61,418 nt of DNA from Xanthobacteraceae bacterium (GTDB lineage: Bacteria; Pseudomonadota; Alphaproteobacteria; Rhizobiales; Xanthobacteraceae): positions 1 through 61,418 of the forward strand of contig JAIESI010000007.1 of assembly GCA_019746135.1 (NCBI GenBank), in the 5' to 3' direction. The translations under genes were made by a program, and so were the position numbers. Numbering within the stretch: position 1 is the stretch's first letter; the number at the start of each line of letters is the position of its first letter. Positions 30,060-39,039 of the stretch are shown here, piece after piece. The notes under the pieces are model-generated. The model was not told the DNA's origin. It made no database searches and saw only the letters and a list, made by a program, of their open reading frames with translations.

Positions 30060-30938
30060 ATGATATCCGTTGCGTTGGGGCGGCATCAGAGCACGACATC
30101 CATGATGTTCGACGGCTTGCGTCGAGCCTTCGCAGATCGACGAGCCTCCAGACGGCGCACCTCCGCCGTGATCGGTTTCGTGGCCGCCGCAGCGGCGGCC
30201 TTCGGCTCCGCCGTTTACGCCGTGGATGACCCCGAGATCGCCCGCCGCCGCGCCACCGAGCGTAAGAACTTCACCGACGCGGAAATCACCGACGGCTTCT
30301 TCAAGGTGACGTTCGGAGCAGAATTCCATATCGCGGGCGGCGTCGACCGCATCCGCAAGTTCGACGGCCCGGTCCGGGTGTTCATCGACAATCGTGCCAC
30401 GCCCGACCGCACCGGGCAGATCGAGGCCGGCATCGCCGACATCCGCAGCCGCATCAGGAACCTCGATATCGCCCGCACCGAGCGGCGCGATGAGGCCAAC
30501 ATGGTCGTGTCGCTGGTCAACGACCGCGACCTCGCGCGCATGATCCGCACCGTCTACGGCATCGACCGGGCGCGCCGCATCCAGCGCTCGCTCGAGCCGC
30601 AATGCCTGTCCGGTTTCCGCAAGGACGAAAGCTCGCGCATTCTGCGCTCCGACGTGATCATCACCGCCGACGCCGGCGACTTCGTCTTCTACGATTGCGT
30701 CTACGAGGAGCTGTTGCAGGCGCTCGGCCCGATCAACGACGACACCACCGTGCCGTGGACGATGTTCAACGACGACGTGCAGATGGGATTTTTCAGCGTC
30801 TACGATCAGTACCTGCTCAACATTCTCTACGACCCGCGCATCCGCCCGGGCATGACGCGCGCCGAGGTGCAGGCCCTGTTGCCCGCGGTGCTGCCGGCGG
30901 TGCGGACGTTTGTCGAGGAGAACAACAAGGAGCCTTGA
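30060..30938 (+). CDS. DUF2927 family exported protein
   Basis: 292 aa from the ATG at 30060; starts at 30102 or 30105 (MM) are also possible and no clear ribosome site decides. A twin-arginine-like basic leader (DRRASRRRTS) precedes a hydrophobic segment (AVIGFVAAAAAAFGSAVYA), suggesting export. The domain that follows has FTDAEITDGFFKVTFGAEFH, VRVFIDNR and a late block with SVYDQYLLNILYDPRIRPGM, the pattern of DUF2927. Function unknown. Palindromic element R2 follows. Confidence 0.8.
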   Translation: MISVALGRHQSTTSMMFDGLRRAFADRRASRRRTSAVIGFVAAAAAAFGSAVYAVDDPEIARRRATERKNFTDAEITDGFFKVTFGAEFHIAGGVDRIRKFDGPVRVFIDNRATPDRTGQIEAGIADIRSRIRNLDIARTERRDEANMVVSLVNDRDLARMIRTVYGIDRARRIQRSLEPQCLSGFRKDESSRILRSDVIITADAGDFVFYDCVYEELLQALGPINDDTTVPWTMFNDDVQMGFFSVYDQYLLNILYDPRIRPGMTRAEVQALLPAVLPAVRTFVEENNKEP

Positions 30939-30952
30939 CGGCTCTATCCGCC

Positions 30953-31087
30953 GTCATTCCGGGGCGCGGGCCGTAAGCGTGTTCACGCGCGTCTTCGACG
31001 CGCTGTGGCCCGCGAATCCGGAATCCATAACCACTGCTGCGGAGTATGGATTCCGGGCTCGCGCCTTTCGGCGCGCCCCGGAATGAC
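30953..31087. repeat. Structured palindromic intergenic element R2 (135 bp)
   Basis: Termini GTCATTCCGGG and CCCGGAATGAC. It has the same three-stem design as R1 but in inverted orientation, with the central stem GGAATCCATA/TATGGATTCC, outer arms GCGGGCC/GGCCCGC-type and a hairpin GGCGCG around a short A/T loop. It lies between the convergent DUF2927 and dehydrogenase genes. Confidence 0.88.
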
Positions 31088-31102
31088 GTCGGCGGGAAAT
31101 TG

Positions 31103-32179
31103 CTAACGCCCCGCGAGCGGCGTGATCTTCAACTCCGTCGCAAGCTCATCGAGCTGCTTCATCAGTGTCGCGGGCAGCCCGACGCCGTTGGCGCTGCGCT
31201 CGGCGCGACGCTTCCTGCGGTCCTCGCCGGGCATCCTGATGCGGTCGACGCCGGGAAGCTTCGGCGAGTTGCGGAGTTCGCCGAGATGGCGGTCCATCTC
31301 CGCCGCAAACGCCTTCGGCTCGATGAAGCGGGAGACATCGAGGGCGACGACGAACTGACCGGTGTTGGTCGGCTGCGAGCCGGGCCCCATCGCATCGACC
31401 ACGTCGCGGCCGAAGGCTGCACCATTCAAGACGCCGGCGAGCAGGCCGATCATCAGCGCGAGGCCCGCGCCCTTGTGCCCGCCGATCGGCAGCAGCACGC
31501 CCTCGGCGACCTTCTTCGGATCGAGGATCGGCTCGCCGGTCTTGCTGTGCACCACCCAGCCTTCTTCCAGCGGCTCGCCGGTGACCATGTGCTGCCGGAT
31601 GGTGCCGAACGACGACACCGACGTGGCGATGTCGAGAATGACCGGCGCTTCCTTGCCGGCCGGAATGCCGATGGCGATCGGATTGGTGCCGATCATCGGC
31701 TCCGCGCCGCCCCACGGGCCCATGTGGTTGACGGTCGAGACCGCGGCGTAGATGCCGACCATGCCCTGGGCCGCGCACATCTCGGGATAGATGCCGGCCG
31801 CGCCGGCATGGTTGGAATTGCGCACGCCGACCCAGCCGACGCCCGACTGCCGCGCAAGCTCCATCGCCAGGTTGGTGGCGTAGGTGAGCACCAGGTGGCC
31901 GATGCCGTCGTCGCCGTCGACCAGCGCGGTCGCGGCCGAGCGCTGCAGCACCTTGATGTCGGCCTTGGCCTTGACACGTCCGGTCTTCAGCGTCTTGCAG
32001 TAGGGCGCAAGCCGGAAAATGCCGTGCGCGTCGAAGCCGGCAAGATCGGCCTCGATCATCTGCTTGGCGGCAATCGCCGCGTCGGCGTCGGGAACGCCGC
32101 AGGCCGCGAGCGCGTCGCGCGTAAACGCGAGCATGGCGGCGATGGCATATCGCCGTCCGTCAGTCGCCGCTTGCGCCAT
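31103..32179 (-). CDS. Malate/L-lactate dehydrogenase family oxidoreductase
   Basis: 358 aa. Family markers in order: ADLAGFDAHGIFRL near residues 44-57, RNSNHAGAAG with the catalytic-site His, GTNPIAIGIP near 164, LDIATS near 182 and GGHKGAGLALMIG near 235. The C-terminal helix is also typical. Members reduce 2-oxoacids or dehydrate sugar acids with NAD(P)H, using a fold unrelated to classical malate dehydrogenase. The precise substrate (malate, ureidoglycolate, sulfolactate and others) is not readable. An alpha/beta hydrolase gene is 6 bp upstream, so the pair forms one operon. Confidence 0.9.
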   Translation of the reverse strand: MAQAATDGRRYAIAAMLAFTRDALAACGVPDADAAIAAKQMIEADLAGFDAHGIFRLAPYCKTLKTGRVKAKADIKVLQRSAATALVDGDDGIGHLVLTYATNLAMELARQSGVGWVGVRNSNHAGAAGIYPEMCAAQGMVGIYAAVSTVNHMGPWGGAEPMIGTNPIAIGIPAGKEAPVILDIATSVSSFGTIRQHMVTGEPLEEGWVVHSKTGEPILDPKKVAEGVLLPIGGHKGAGLALMIGLLAGVLNGAAFGRDVVDAMGPGSQPTNTGQFVVALDVSRFIEPKAFAAEMDRHLGELRNSPKLPGVDRIRMPGEDRRKRRAERSANGVGLPATLMKQLDELATELKITPLAGR

Positions 32180-32185
32180 GAGGAG

Positions 32186-33076
32186 CTACGCCGCCTTGGC
32201 CCGCGCCTGGACCGGGAAATACTTGTCGAGCCAGTCGTAGATCACGCTGCGGACGCGGGTGTTGCTCTCCGAGAACATGAAGTGGTCGGTCTCGGCGAAC
32301 AGATGCAGGTCGCACGGCTGCGCCGCGCGCTTGAACATCTCGATCGACTGCTCGGTCGGCGTCACCGAATCAACCGAAGAGTGCAGCAGCAGGATCGGAC
32401 GGCCGGCCGCCTGGCCGATCACGTTGTCGGCGACGAAGTCGTACATGCTCTGCGCGGTCTCGGCGGTGAACATGTCGATCGAGTTGCCGGCGAGGTGGGC
32501 GCGCAGGTGCTCCGGGATCGGCACGATGTCGTAGCGCGGCACCATCAGCGACTTGCCGGTCTTCTCGCGATGCTTCTTGCCCTCGGCGAGCATGTCGGTG
32601 AACTTCTTCCAGGCCTCCGGCGTCGGATGCTGGCCACGGAACTTGCGCGCGCCGTCGCCCCAGCCGCCGGACGAGATCGACGCGGCAACCCGCTTGTCGA
32701 CGCCGATGACGTAGACGGCGATCGCCGCGCCGAAGCTCGAGCCGATCATGCCGATGCGGTCGCCCTCGACGTTCGGATGCTTGGCGAGGAAGGTGAGCCC
32801 GTCGCTCGCCGCCTGCACCTGATCGAGGCAAATCAGGTTGCCGCGCTCGCCTTCGCTCTCGCCGCAGCCCGGCATGTCGAAGCGGAGCGTGACGTAGCCG
32901 AGCTTCTCGAACATCGCGCAGGGCTCGATCACGTTCGAGGAGCTCGAATTGCTGCCGAAGCCGTGCATGACGATGAACGCTGGGCGCTTCTCGCCGGGCT
33001 TGACGCCGTCCGGCACGCGGACCGCGCCGGCGAGCTTCTTGCCGCCCGAGATGAAGGAGATTTTGGTGTCGGACAT
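32186..33076 (-). CDS. Alpha/beta hydrolase (dienelactone hydrolase/peptidase-like)
   Basis: 296 aa. The oxyanion strand VMHGFGSNSSSS comes first; the nucleophile elbow GSSFGA near residues 112-117 carries the serine, and a late His lies in the ETDHFMF segment near 265. This is an alpha/beta hydrolase of the esterase/acyl-peptidase type. The start at 33076 has an excellent ribosome site (GGGAGGATCG); the longer reading to 33127 does not. It is the first gene of the operon with the dehydrogenase, pointing to a shared ester or lactone substrate. Confidence 0.88.
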   Translation of the reverse strand: MSDTKISFISGGKKLAGAVRVPDGVKPGEKRPAFIVMHGFGSNSSSSNVIEPCAMFEKLGYVTLRFDMPGCGESEGERGNLICLDQVQAASDGLTFLAKHPNVEGDRIGMIGSSFGAAIAVYVIGVDKRVAASISSGGWGDGARKFRGQHPTPEAWKKFTDMLAEGKKHREKTGKSLMVPRYDIVPIPEHLRAHLAGNSIDMFTAETAQSMYDFVADNVIGQAAGRPILLLHSSVDSVTPTEQSIEMFKRAAQPCDLHLFAETDHFMFSESNTRVRSVIYDWLDKYFPVQARAKAA

Positions 33077-33424
33077 ATTGCGATCCTCCCTGTCCGCCAA
33101 CGGGTTGAGCCCGTTTCGCGGCTTCAAAAACGGTCCGGCTTCATGTGCCAGATGCGCCTTCAGGTGTCCACGAACGGGATTGTGGGACCGATGCGCACAG
33201 AATGCAGCGCGAAACCCGGCGCGGCTTTAACCATAATCAAAGGTTAAGCAGCCCCTCGAGCCGAAAAATCCCAAGATGCTGTGGCTTTTCCGCCGCGCGC
33301 TCCTACATCTTGTTTTCGCACGCGGTAACCTTCCTTGCGCGCGCCGTACGGCCGATGCAGATTGACCGCCGACGAGGAGGCCACCTCGAAGGGATTTCGC
33401 GACCAACGCGTCGTGGAGGTGGAC
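33077..33424. promoter_or_regulatory. Divergent intergenic region with TTAACC-N9-GGTTAA inverted repeat
   Basis: 348 bp without a gene between the hydrolase operon and a small membrane protein. The inverted repeat TTAACC (33227-33232) / GGTTAA (33242-33247) is read directly and may be an operator. Its N13 spacing between TTAA cores is wrong for CtrA. Nothing else is recognised. Confidence 0.45.
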
Positions 33425-33721
33425 ATGCTCAATCTGAATCTCTCGGCGTTTCAGAGCCAGGAATTCATCGTCGGAATCGCGGTTGCCGCCATTCTCGTCA
33501 GCGCGCTGGTCGCTTCATCCATGTTCCGCAACATTGCGCTTGCGCTCGCCGCGGGCGCGGTGGTGCTGCTCTATCTGCAGGGCGGCGTGCCGGCGCTGCT
33601 CGCCACCTCGCAGATGGTGGAAAAAGAAATCCGCGCGCTGCCGGATTTCTCCAACGGATTGATCGTTGGACTGGCTGTGTCGGCCGTGTTCCTGCTCGGA
33701 ATGCAGAAGCGATCAGCGTAG
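33425..33721 (+). CDS. Small integral membrane protein, unknown
   Basis: 98 aa. Three hydrophobic stretches (about 18-36, 38-56 and 76-92) suggest two or three membrane passes; a GGVPALLATSQM segment lies between the last two. The ATG at 33425 follows a good ribosome site (TGGAGGTGG). I do not recognise a family. It stands alone, followed by palindromic element R3 in front of the convergent csoR-type gene. Confidence 0.7.
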   Translation: MLNLNLSAFQSQEFIVGIAVAAILVSALVASSMFRNIALALAAGAVVLLYLQGGVPALLATSQMVEKEIRALPDFSNGLIVGLAVSAVFLLGMQKRSA

Positions 33722-33727
33722 TCCCCG

Positions 33728-33834
33728 GTCATCCCGGGACGGCGCGAAGCGCCGGGCCCGGAATCCAGTAGCGCAGGGATTGTCTCTGAAACTGGATTCC
33801 GGGCTCGCGAGCTTCGCTCGCGCCCCGGAGCGAC
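33728..33834. repeat. Structured palindromic intergenic element R3 (107 bp)
   Basis: Begins GTCATCCCGGG and ends CCCCGGAGCGAC. Central stem GGAATCCAGT/ACTGGATTCC-type, left hairpin GGCGC-GAA-GCGCC, right hairpin CTCGCGAGCTTCGCTCGCG. Same family as R1, R2 and R4 with a shorter left arm. It lies between convergent genes. Confidence 0.82.
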
Positions 33835-33842
33835 GGTCGCGA

Positions 33843-34118
33843 CTACTTTGCCGAGCGGCTGAGCACGTCCATCAGCTCGGCCACCTTGCGGCGCTGCTCG
33901 GCCTTGTTGCCGCTCGCGATCGCGTGCTCGATGCAATGGCCGGCGTGATCGCGCAGCACCTCTTCCTCGACCGCGCGCAGCGCCGCACGCGCTGCCGAAA
34001 GCTGCGTCACCACGTCGATGCAATAGCGGTCTTCCTCGACCATGCGCGAGAGGCCGCGCACCTGCCCTTCGATGCGCTGCAGCCGCTTGAGAACCGAAGC
34101 CTTGGCATTCGCTTGCAT
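33843..34118 (-). CDS. csoR: CsoR/RcnR-family metal-sensing repressor (copper-type)
   Basis: 91 aa four-helix DUF156 protein. C33, H58 and C62 reproduce the C-x24-H-x3-C copper(I) ligand spacing of CsoR exactly. The start at 34118 gives the usual family length; a longer frame runs through the neighbouring ATPase gene antisense and is not real. CsoR represses copper export genes and lets go when it binds Cu(I). The divergent copper ATPase begins 55 bp away and the palindrome at 34128-34144 lies between them. Confidence 0.9.
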   Translation of the reverse strand: MQANAKASVLKRLQRIEGQVRGLSRMVEEDRYCIDVVTQLSAARAALRAVEEEVLRDHAGHCIEHAIASGNKAEQRRKVAELMDVLSRSAK

Positions 34119-34127
34119 AACCTTTAT

Positions 34128-34144
34128 ATACCCCCCTAGGGTAT
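34128..34144. promoter_or_regulatory. CsoR-type operator palindrome
   Basis: ATACCC-N5-GGGTAT, the G-tract palindrome typical of CsoR/RcnR proteins. It lies 10 bp from the csoR start and 29 bp before the copA start, so it can control both divergent genes. Confidence 0.8.
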
Positions 34145-34172
34145 CAATTGCAAGCGAGCGGTCACCAGCAAA

Positions 34173-36530
34173 ATGACGGAAGCGCATCAACACGCCGGAC
34201 ACGGCCACCATCATCACGCCGCCCATGGCGAGCCCGATGCCGGCGGCGCACTCGATCCGGTCTGCGGCATGACGGTCGATCCGCACAAAACGCCGCATCG
34301 CCACACCCATCAGGGACACCCGTACTACTTCTGCTCGGCCGGCTGCCAGACCAAGTTCGCGGCCGATCCCGCGAAATATCTCGACCCATCCAAGCGCGGG
34401 CCCGCGCAGCCGGTGCCGGAAGGCACGATCTACACCTGCCCGATGCATCCGGAGATCCGGCAGGAAGGCCCGGGCTCCTGCCCGATCTGCGGCATGGCGC
34501 TCGAGCCGGAAATGCCCAGCGCCGACACCGGCCCCAATCCCGAGCTCGCCGACATGACGCGACGGTTCTGGATCGGCCTCGCGCTTTCGGTTCCGGTCGT
34601 CGTGCTGGAAATGGGCGGCCACCTGTTCGGCCATCTGGTCGGGCAGCCGTTGTCGAACTGGATCCAGTTCCTGCTCGCCACGCCCGTGGTGCTATGGGCC
34701 GGCTGGCCGTTCTTCGAGCGCGGCTGGCAGTCGCTGCTCACCCGCAACCTCAACATGTTCACGCTGATCGCCATCGGCACCGGCGTCGCGTGGCTCTACA
34801 GCGTCATCGCGGTGCTCGCCCCGCAGGTGTTCCCGCCGGCGTTCCGCGATGCCCAAGGCGCGGTCGCGGTCTATTTCGAGGCGGCTGCCGTGATCACCGT
34901 GCTGGTGCTGCTCGGACAGGTGCTGGAGCTTCGCGCCCGCGAGCAGACGTCCGGCGCGATCCGCGCGCTGCTCGACCTCGCGCCGAAGACCGCCCGCCGC
35001 GTCACCGCGCAGGGCGCAGATGAAGAGGTGCCGCTGGAGGCGATCGTCGTGGGCGATCACCTGCGCGTGCGGCCCGGCGAGAAGGTGCCGGTCGACGGCG
35101 TGGTGACCGAAGGCCGTTCCACGCTCGATGAGTCGATGGTCACCGGCGAATCGATGCCGGTGACGAAGGACGTTGGTGCCAGGGTGATCGCCGGCACGAT
35201 CAACCGCAGCGGCGGCTTCGTCATGCGCGCCGACAAGGTCGGGCGCGACACCATGCTGTCGCAGATCGTACAGATGGTCGCCGCGGCGCAACGCTCGCGC
35301 GCGCCGATTCAACGGCTGGCCGACCGGGTCTCGGGCTGGTTCGTGCCCGCAGTCATCGTGGTCGCCGCCCTCGCCTTCGCGGCCTGGGCGATCTACGGGC
35401 CGGAACCGCGCTTCAGCTTCGGCCTGATCGCCGCCGTCACCGTCCTCATCATCGCCTGTCCCTGTGCGCTCGGGCTTGCGACGCCGATGTCGATCATGAC
35501 CGGCGTCGGCCGCGGCGCGCAGGCCGGCGTGCTGATCCGGAACGCCGAGGCGCTGGAACGGATGGAGCGGGTCGACACGCTGGTGGTCGACAAGACCGGG
35601 ACGCTGACCGAAGGACGGCCCAAGGTCGTTGCGGTCTCGACCGTCGAGGGCATGGACGAAACGCAGCTTCTGCGGCTCGCAGCGAGCGTCGAGCGCTCGA
35701 GCGAGCATCCGCTGGCGCAGGCCATCGTCGAGGCCGCGCAAGACCGCAAGATCGAGCTTGCGCCGGTGCGCGGCTTCGACTCGCCGACCGGCAAGGGCGC
35801 GATCGGCATGGTCGAGCGGCGGCGCGTCGTGCTCGGCAACGCGAAATTCCTGAACGAGCTGGGCATCGCCGCCGAAGCGCTCGACGGCTGGGCCGAAGCG
35901 CAGCGCAAGGAGGGCGCGACCGCGATCTTCGCCGCCATCGACGGCAAGGTTGCCGGCGCGATCGCCATCGCGGATCCGGTGAAGGACAGCGCGGCGGAGG
36001 CGCTCGCGGCGCTCAAGGCCGACGGGATTCGCGTCGTGATGCTGACCGGCGACAACCGGACGACCGCGCAAGCCGTGGCGCGCCGCCTCGGCATTGCCGA
36101 TGTCGAGGCCGAGGTGCTGCCCGACGGCAAAAGCACGATCGTCGAGAAGCTGCGCCGCGAGGGCCGCGTGGTGGCGATGGCCGGCGACGGCGTCAACGAC
36201 GCGCCGGCGCTGGCCGCAGCCGACGTCGGCATCGCCATGGGCACCGGCACGGACGTGGCGATGGAAAGCGCCGGCGTCACGCTGATCAAGGGCGACCTGC
36301 GCGGCATCGTCCGGGCGCGGCATCTGTCGCGCGCGACGATGAGCAACATCCGGCAGAACCTGTTCTTCGCCTTCATCTACAACGCCGCCGGCGTGCCGGT
36401 TGCGGCGGGCGTGCTCTATCCGATGTTCGGTCTTCTGCTGTCGCCGATCATCGCAGCGGCGGCCATGGCGTTGTCGTCGGCGAGCGTGATCGCCAATGCG
36501 CTGCGGCTGCGCTGGGTCAAGCTCGACTGA
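34173..36530 (+). CDS. copA: Copper-exporting P1B-type ATPase with YHS and heavy-metal-binding N-terminus
   Basis: 785 aa. The N-terminus is His-rich (residues 5-18), then a YHS-type domain ([10 protein letters not shown] ... YYFCSAGC, 28-58), then a heavy-metal-binding motif (YTCPMHPEI ... CPICGM, about 87-108) instead of HMA domains. Core motifs: transport site CPC at 429-431, phosphorylated D473 in [24 protein letters not shown] and [10 protein letters not shown]. It exports Cu(I) across the inner membrane. Divergent from csoR; palindromic element R4 follows. Confidence 0.94.
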   Translation: MTEAHQHAGHGHHHHAAHGEPDAGGALDPVCGMTVDPHKTPHRHTHQGHPYYFCSAGCQTKFAADPAKYLDPSKRGPAQPVPEGTIYTCPMHPEIRQEGPGSCPICGMALEPEMPSADTGPNPELADMTRRFWIGLALSVPVVVLEMGGHLFGHLVGQPLSNWIQFLLATPVVLWAGWPFFERGWQSLLTRNLNMFTLIAIGTGVAWLYSVIAVLAPQVFPPAFRDAQGAVAVYFEAAAVITVLVLLGQVLELRAREQTSGAIRALLDLAPKTARRVTAQGADEEVPLEAIVVGDHLRVRPGEKVPVDGVVTEGRSTLDESMVTGESMPVTKDVGARVIAGTINRSGGFVMRADKVGRDTMLSQIVQMVAAAQRSRAPIQRLADRVSGWFVPAVIVVAALAFAAWAIYGPEPRFSFGLIAAVTVLIIACPCALGLATPMSIMTGVGRGAQAGVLIRNAEALERMERVDTLVVDKTGTLTEGRPKVVAVSTVEGMDETQLLRLAASVERSSEHPLAQAIVEAAQDRKIELAPVRGFDSPTGKGAIGMVERRRVVLGNAKFLNELGIAAEALDGWAEAQRKEGATAIFAAIDGKVAGAIAIADPVKDSAAEALAALKADGIRVVMLTGDNRTTAQAVARRLGIADVEAEVLPDGKSTIVEKLRREGRVVAMAGDGVNDAPALAAADVGIAMGTGTDVAMESAGVTLIKGDLRGIVRARHLSRATMSNIRQNLFFAFIYNAAGVPVAAGVLYPMFGLLLSPIIAAAAMALSSASVIANALRLRWVKLD

Positions 36531-36539
36531 GCGGCCGCC

Positions 36540-36669
36540 GTCGTTCCGGGACGGCGCCATAAGCGCGTCTACACGCGTCTTCGACGCGCTATGGCGCCGG
36601 GCCCGGAATCCAGTTCCGAAACATTCCCCGTGCCACTGGATTCCGGGCTCGCTCGCGCCCCGGAATGAC
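36540..36669. repeat. Structured palindromic intergenic element R4 (130 bp)
   Basis: Begins GTCGTTCCGGG and ends CCCGGAATGAC. Outer arm GGCGCCATA/TATGGCGCC around GCGTCTTCGACGC, central stem GGAATCCAGT/ACTGGATTCC. Same orientation as R2. It lies between the convergent copA and SDR genes. Confidence 0.86.
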
Positions 36670-36679
36670 CGTGGGGGAT

Positions 36680-37507
36680 CTACGACTGCCCGCCGCTGCA
36701 ATTGATCACCTGGCCGGTGATGAAGCTCGCGTCGTCGGAGGCGAGGAACGCAATCGCCGCGGCCTGCTCCTCCGGCAGGCCGCGGCGCTTCAGCGCCTGC
36801 TGGTTGCGGATGTCCTCGCCCATCTCGCGCCGGTACGCGGCCTCGTCGGCCGGCTCCTCGACGCTCATGCCGGGCTTGATGAACTGCCGCGGCACCACGC
36901 GGTCGGTGATCTCCGTGCCGCCCGGGGCCATCGCGTTGATACGGATGCCGTGGCGGCCGTATTCCATCGCCAGCACCTTGGTCAGCGCCAGGATACCGCC
37001 CTTGCTGGTGGCGTAAGGCAGGCGATAAAGCCCGCGCGTCGACTGCGAGCCGACATTCACGATCGAGCCCGACTGCTGCTTCATCATCACCGGCAGCACG
37101 GCGAGGCAGCACCACAGCGTCGGGTGGAGCGAGCGCTCGAGCTCCATCCTCACCTCGTCCTCGGTGTAGAGGTGATACGGCTTGATGAAGATCGTGCCGC
37201 CCACGTTGTTCACCAGCACGTCGACGCGGCCGAAGGCGGCGACGGTCTGGTCGATCAGCGCCTGCGCGCCGGCCATGGTCGAGAGATCGGCCAGCACCTT
37301 CAGCGTTGCGACGCCGTGCTCCGTCAATTCGGCGATCGTCTGCGTCGCGCCTTCATCGACGCGATCGGCGACGACGACGGTGCCGCCCTCCGCGCCCAGG
37401 CGCCTGGCCGTCGAGCGGCCAATGCCCTGCCCCGCGCCGGTGACGATGCAGACCTTGCCCTTCAGCCGCTTGCCACCGGCCGTGCGAGGATCCAGTTCAG
37501 TGGTCAT
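36680..37507 (-). CDS. Short-chain dehydrogenase (cis-dihydrodiol dehydrogenase-like)
   Basis: 275 aa classical SDR. NAD-binding TGAGQGIG at about 23-30, NNVGG near 100, catalytic Ser in the VNVGSQS segment and YATSK near 165-169. The C-terminal NCSGGQS replaces the usual DGG tail. Sequence character resembles BenD/benzoate diol dehydrogenase, which rearomatises the cis-diol made by a Rieske dioxygenase. The Rieske gene is 76 bp upstream on the same strand, supporting that role; the specific substrate is not known. Confidence 0.87.
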   Translation of the reverse strand: MTTELDPRTAGGKRLKGKVCIVTGAGQGIGRSTARRLGAEGGTVVVADRVDEGATQTIAELTEHGVATLKVLADLSTMAGAQALIDQTVAAFGRVDVLVNNVGGTIFIKPYHLYTEDEVRMELERSLHPTLWCCLAVLPVMMKQQSGSIVNVGSQSTRGLYRLPYATSKGGILALTKVLAMEYGRHGIRINAMAPGGTEITDRVVPRQFIKPGMSVEEPADEAAYRREMGEDIRNQQALKRRGLPEEQAAAIAFLASDDASFITGQVINCSGGQS

Positions 37508-37530
37508 TTGGCAGGCCCCCGCAACTCGTC

Positions 37531-37552
37531 GTGCCCGCGCTTGTCGCGGGCA
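37531..37552. repeat. Short hairpin between Rieske and SDR genes
   Basis: GCCCGCG (37533-37539), 5-nt loop, CGCGGGC (37545-37551). Together with its flanks (CGTCGTGCC ... GGCATCC) it looks like a half-length relative of dispersed intergenic palindromes in this genus group. Confidence 0.5.
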
Positions 37553-37583
37553 TCCATGACGGCGGCAACATTTGAGCGCTCAT

Positions 37584-38864
37584 TCAGATCGACGTGTGCG
37601 GCAGGCCTTCGCGCACCGTCAGGTCGTCGCGCTTGGCTTCGGCGAACGGCACGTCGACCGGCAGCACGAAGGTCGCCGAGCGCACGCGCTGGTTCTGCGG
37701 CGTGATGCCGGGAGGCGCGCCGCCGCTCTGCAGGTCGCGCGCGGCCTTCAAGAGCCGGTGCCGCGCCATGATGATGGCGTTGTCGGTCGAGACCAGGTTC
37801 TCCTTGGTGCGGTCCTGGATCGGCCCCATGCTCTCCTGCACCGCCGCGTCCTGCATGGCGATGCCCTTGACGCCGCAATAGGTCTCGCCGCGCTTCTGCG
37901 CCTCGCGATCGATCTGGTAGTCGTTGTCCTTGTTGATCACCGGACGGAACGAGCCCGGCTCCAGGATCACATGGATGCCGCCGCCCTTGCGCATCACGTC
38001 GAGCTCCATGGCGGAGAGCGGCCGCGTCGGATGGTAGGTGAAGGTCCATGTGGTGCAGGTCTCGTCGTCGATCGGCACCCAGGCGTGCGCATTGAGCGCG
38101 TTGTCGCCGTAGGGTGGCACCATCGTGTACCAGGGCATGATCCACTGGGTGATGCGCCAGTAGTAATGCCCCGCTTCCGCGTTCCGTCGCGCGGCGATGA
38201 ACAGCCCGCCGGAGGATTCGACGATCTCGAACTTCGGCTTCTGGTCGCTCTGGTAATGCGCGCCCTTGGTGTTGCGGTGGAGCGGATCGCGGTGCATGTC
38301 GCCGGAGTGCAGGAACGACACGTGGCTCGAGTCGATGCCGCCCTCCATGGCCTGCAGGTAGTTGCACTCCTGCAGGCGCTTCGAGTTGTAGACATGGGAG
38401 GAAGGCAGCGCCGCCCATTCGAACTCGGGGAACGGCGGCTGCAATTCCGGCGGGCCCATATAGGCCCAGAGAATCCCGCCGCGCTCGATCAGCGGATAGG
38501 ACTTCAGTTTGATCTTCTGGCAGAAGCCGCTTTCGGTCGGCTCCGACGGCACCTCGATGCACTGGCCGGTGTGGTCGTATTTCCAGCCGTGATACGGGCA
38601 GCGCAGGCCGTTGTGCTCGTTGCGGCCGAACCACAGCGACACGCCGCGGTGGGCGCAGAACTCGTCGGTGAGCGCGAGACGCCCCTGCGTGTCGCGCCAG
38701 GCGAGCAATCGCTCCGACAGAAGCTTGACCCGTACCGGCGGGCATTCGTTCTCCGGCAGCTCGGAGGCGTGCATCGCCGGGATCCAGTAGCGGCGGAACA
38801 GGTTGCCCATCGGCGTGCCGGGGCCGGTCTCGGTGGCGAATTTATTCTGGTCCGCTCTGAGCAT
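37584..38864 (-). CDS. Rieske non-heme iron oxygenase, large subunit (phthalate 4,5-dioxygenase-like)
   Basis: 426 aa. The Rieske [2Fe-2S] ligands are C70, H72, C89 and H92 (C-x-H ... C-x2-H). The mononuclear iron site has D178, H181 and H186 in GIDSSHVSFLH, with a further Asp expected near residue 355. The length and the opening (NKFATETGPGTPMG) match the phthalate 4,5-dioxygenase-type group, which hydroxylate aromatic acids. No reductase partner lies in the window. The start at 38864 follows AAAGGAG. An SDR and a Bug receptor are on the same strand. Confidence 0.9.
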   Translation of the reverse strand: MLRADQNKFATETGPGTPMGNLFRRYWIPAMHASELPENECPPVRVKLLSERLLAWRDTQGRLALTDEFCAHRGVSLWFGRNEHNGLRCPYHGWKYDHTGQCIEVPSEPTESGFCQKIKLKSYPLIERGGILWAYMGPPELQPPFPEFEWAALPSSHVYNSKRLQECNYLQAMEGGIDSSHVSFLHSGDMHRDPLHRNTKGAHYQSDQKPKFEIVESSGGLFIAARRNAEAGHYYWRITQWIMPWYTMVPPYGDNALNAHAWVPIDDETCTTWTFTYHPTRPLSAMELDVMRKGGGIHVILEPGSFRPVINKDNDYQIDREAQKRGETYCGVKGIAMQDAAVQESMGPIQDRTKENLVSTDNAIIMARHRLLKAARDLQSGGAPPGITPQNQRVRSATFVLPVDVPFAEAKRDDLTVREGLPHTSI

Positions 38865-39039
38865 GGGCTGCTCCTTTGTTCTCACGCGATCATACAATAA
38901 TCGCCAGCGATACGGACAGTTTCACAGCTCGGGAGGTGCTCCCTCCCCCTGAACGGCGGAGGGAGCGCATCACCCCGACTCGCGACACATAGCGCTGCCG
39001 ATGCCGCCAGCGATGCAATCAAAAGCAATCGCCCCCGGC

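Noticed and set aside
31046..33247. 733-codon plus-strand frame
   Set aside because: Antisense to the dehydrogenase and hydrolase genes, which have clear family motifs; the frame has no such motifs.
33227..33247. TTAA pair as a CtrA site
   Set aside because: The spacing between the TTAA cores is 13 bp. It is recorded as a plain inverted repeat.
33843..34634. 263-codon reading of the csoR frame
   Set aside because: Only the last 91 codons match the family; the upstream part runs antisense through the start of the copper ATPase gene and lacks a ribosome site.
34692..37115. 807-codon minus-strand frame
   Set aside because: Antisense to copA and running through repeat R4 into the SDR gene in another frame; composition is Arg/His/Asp-rich without any domain.
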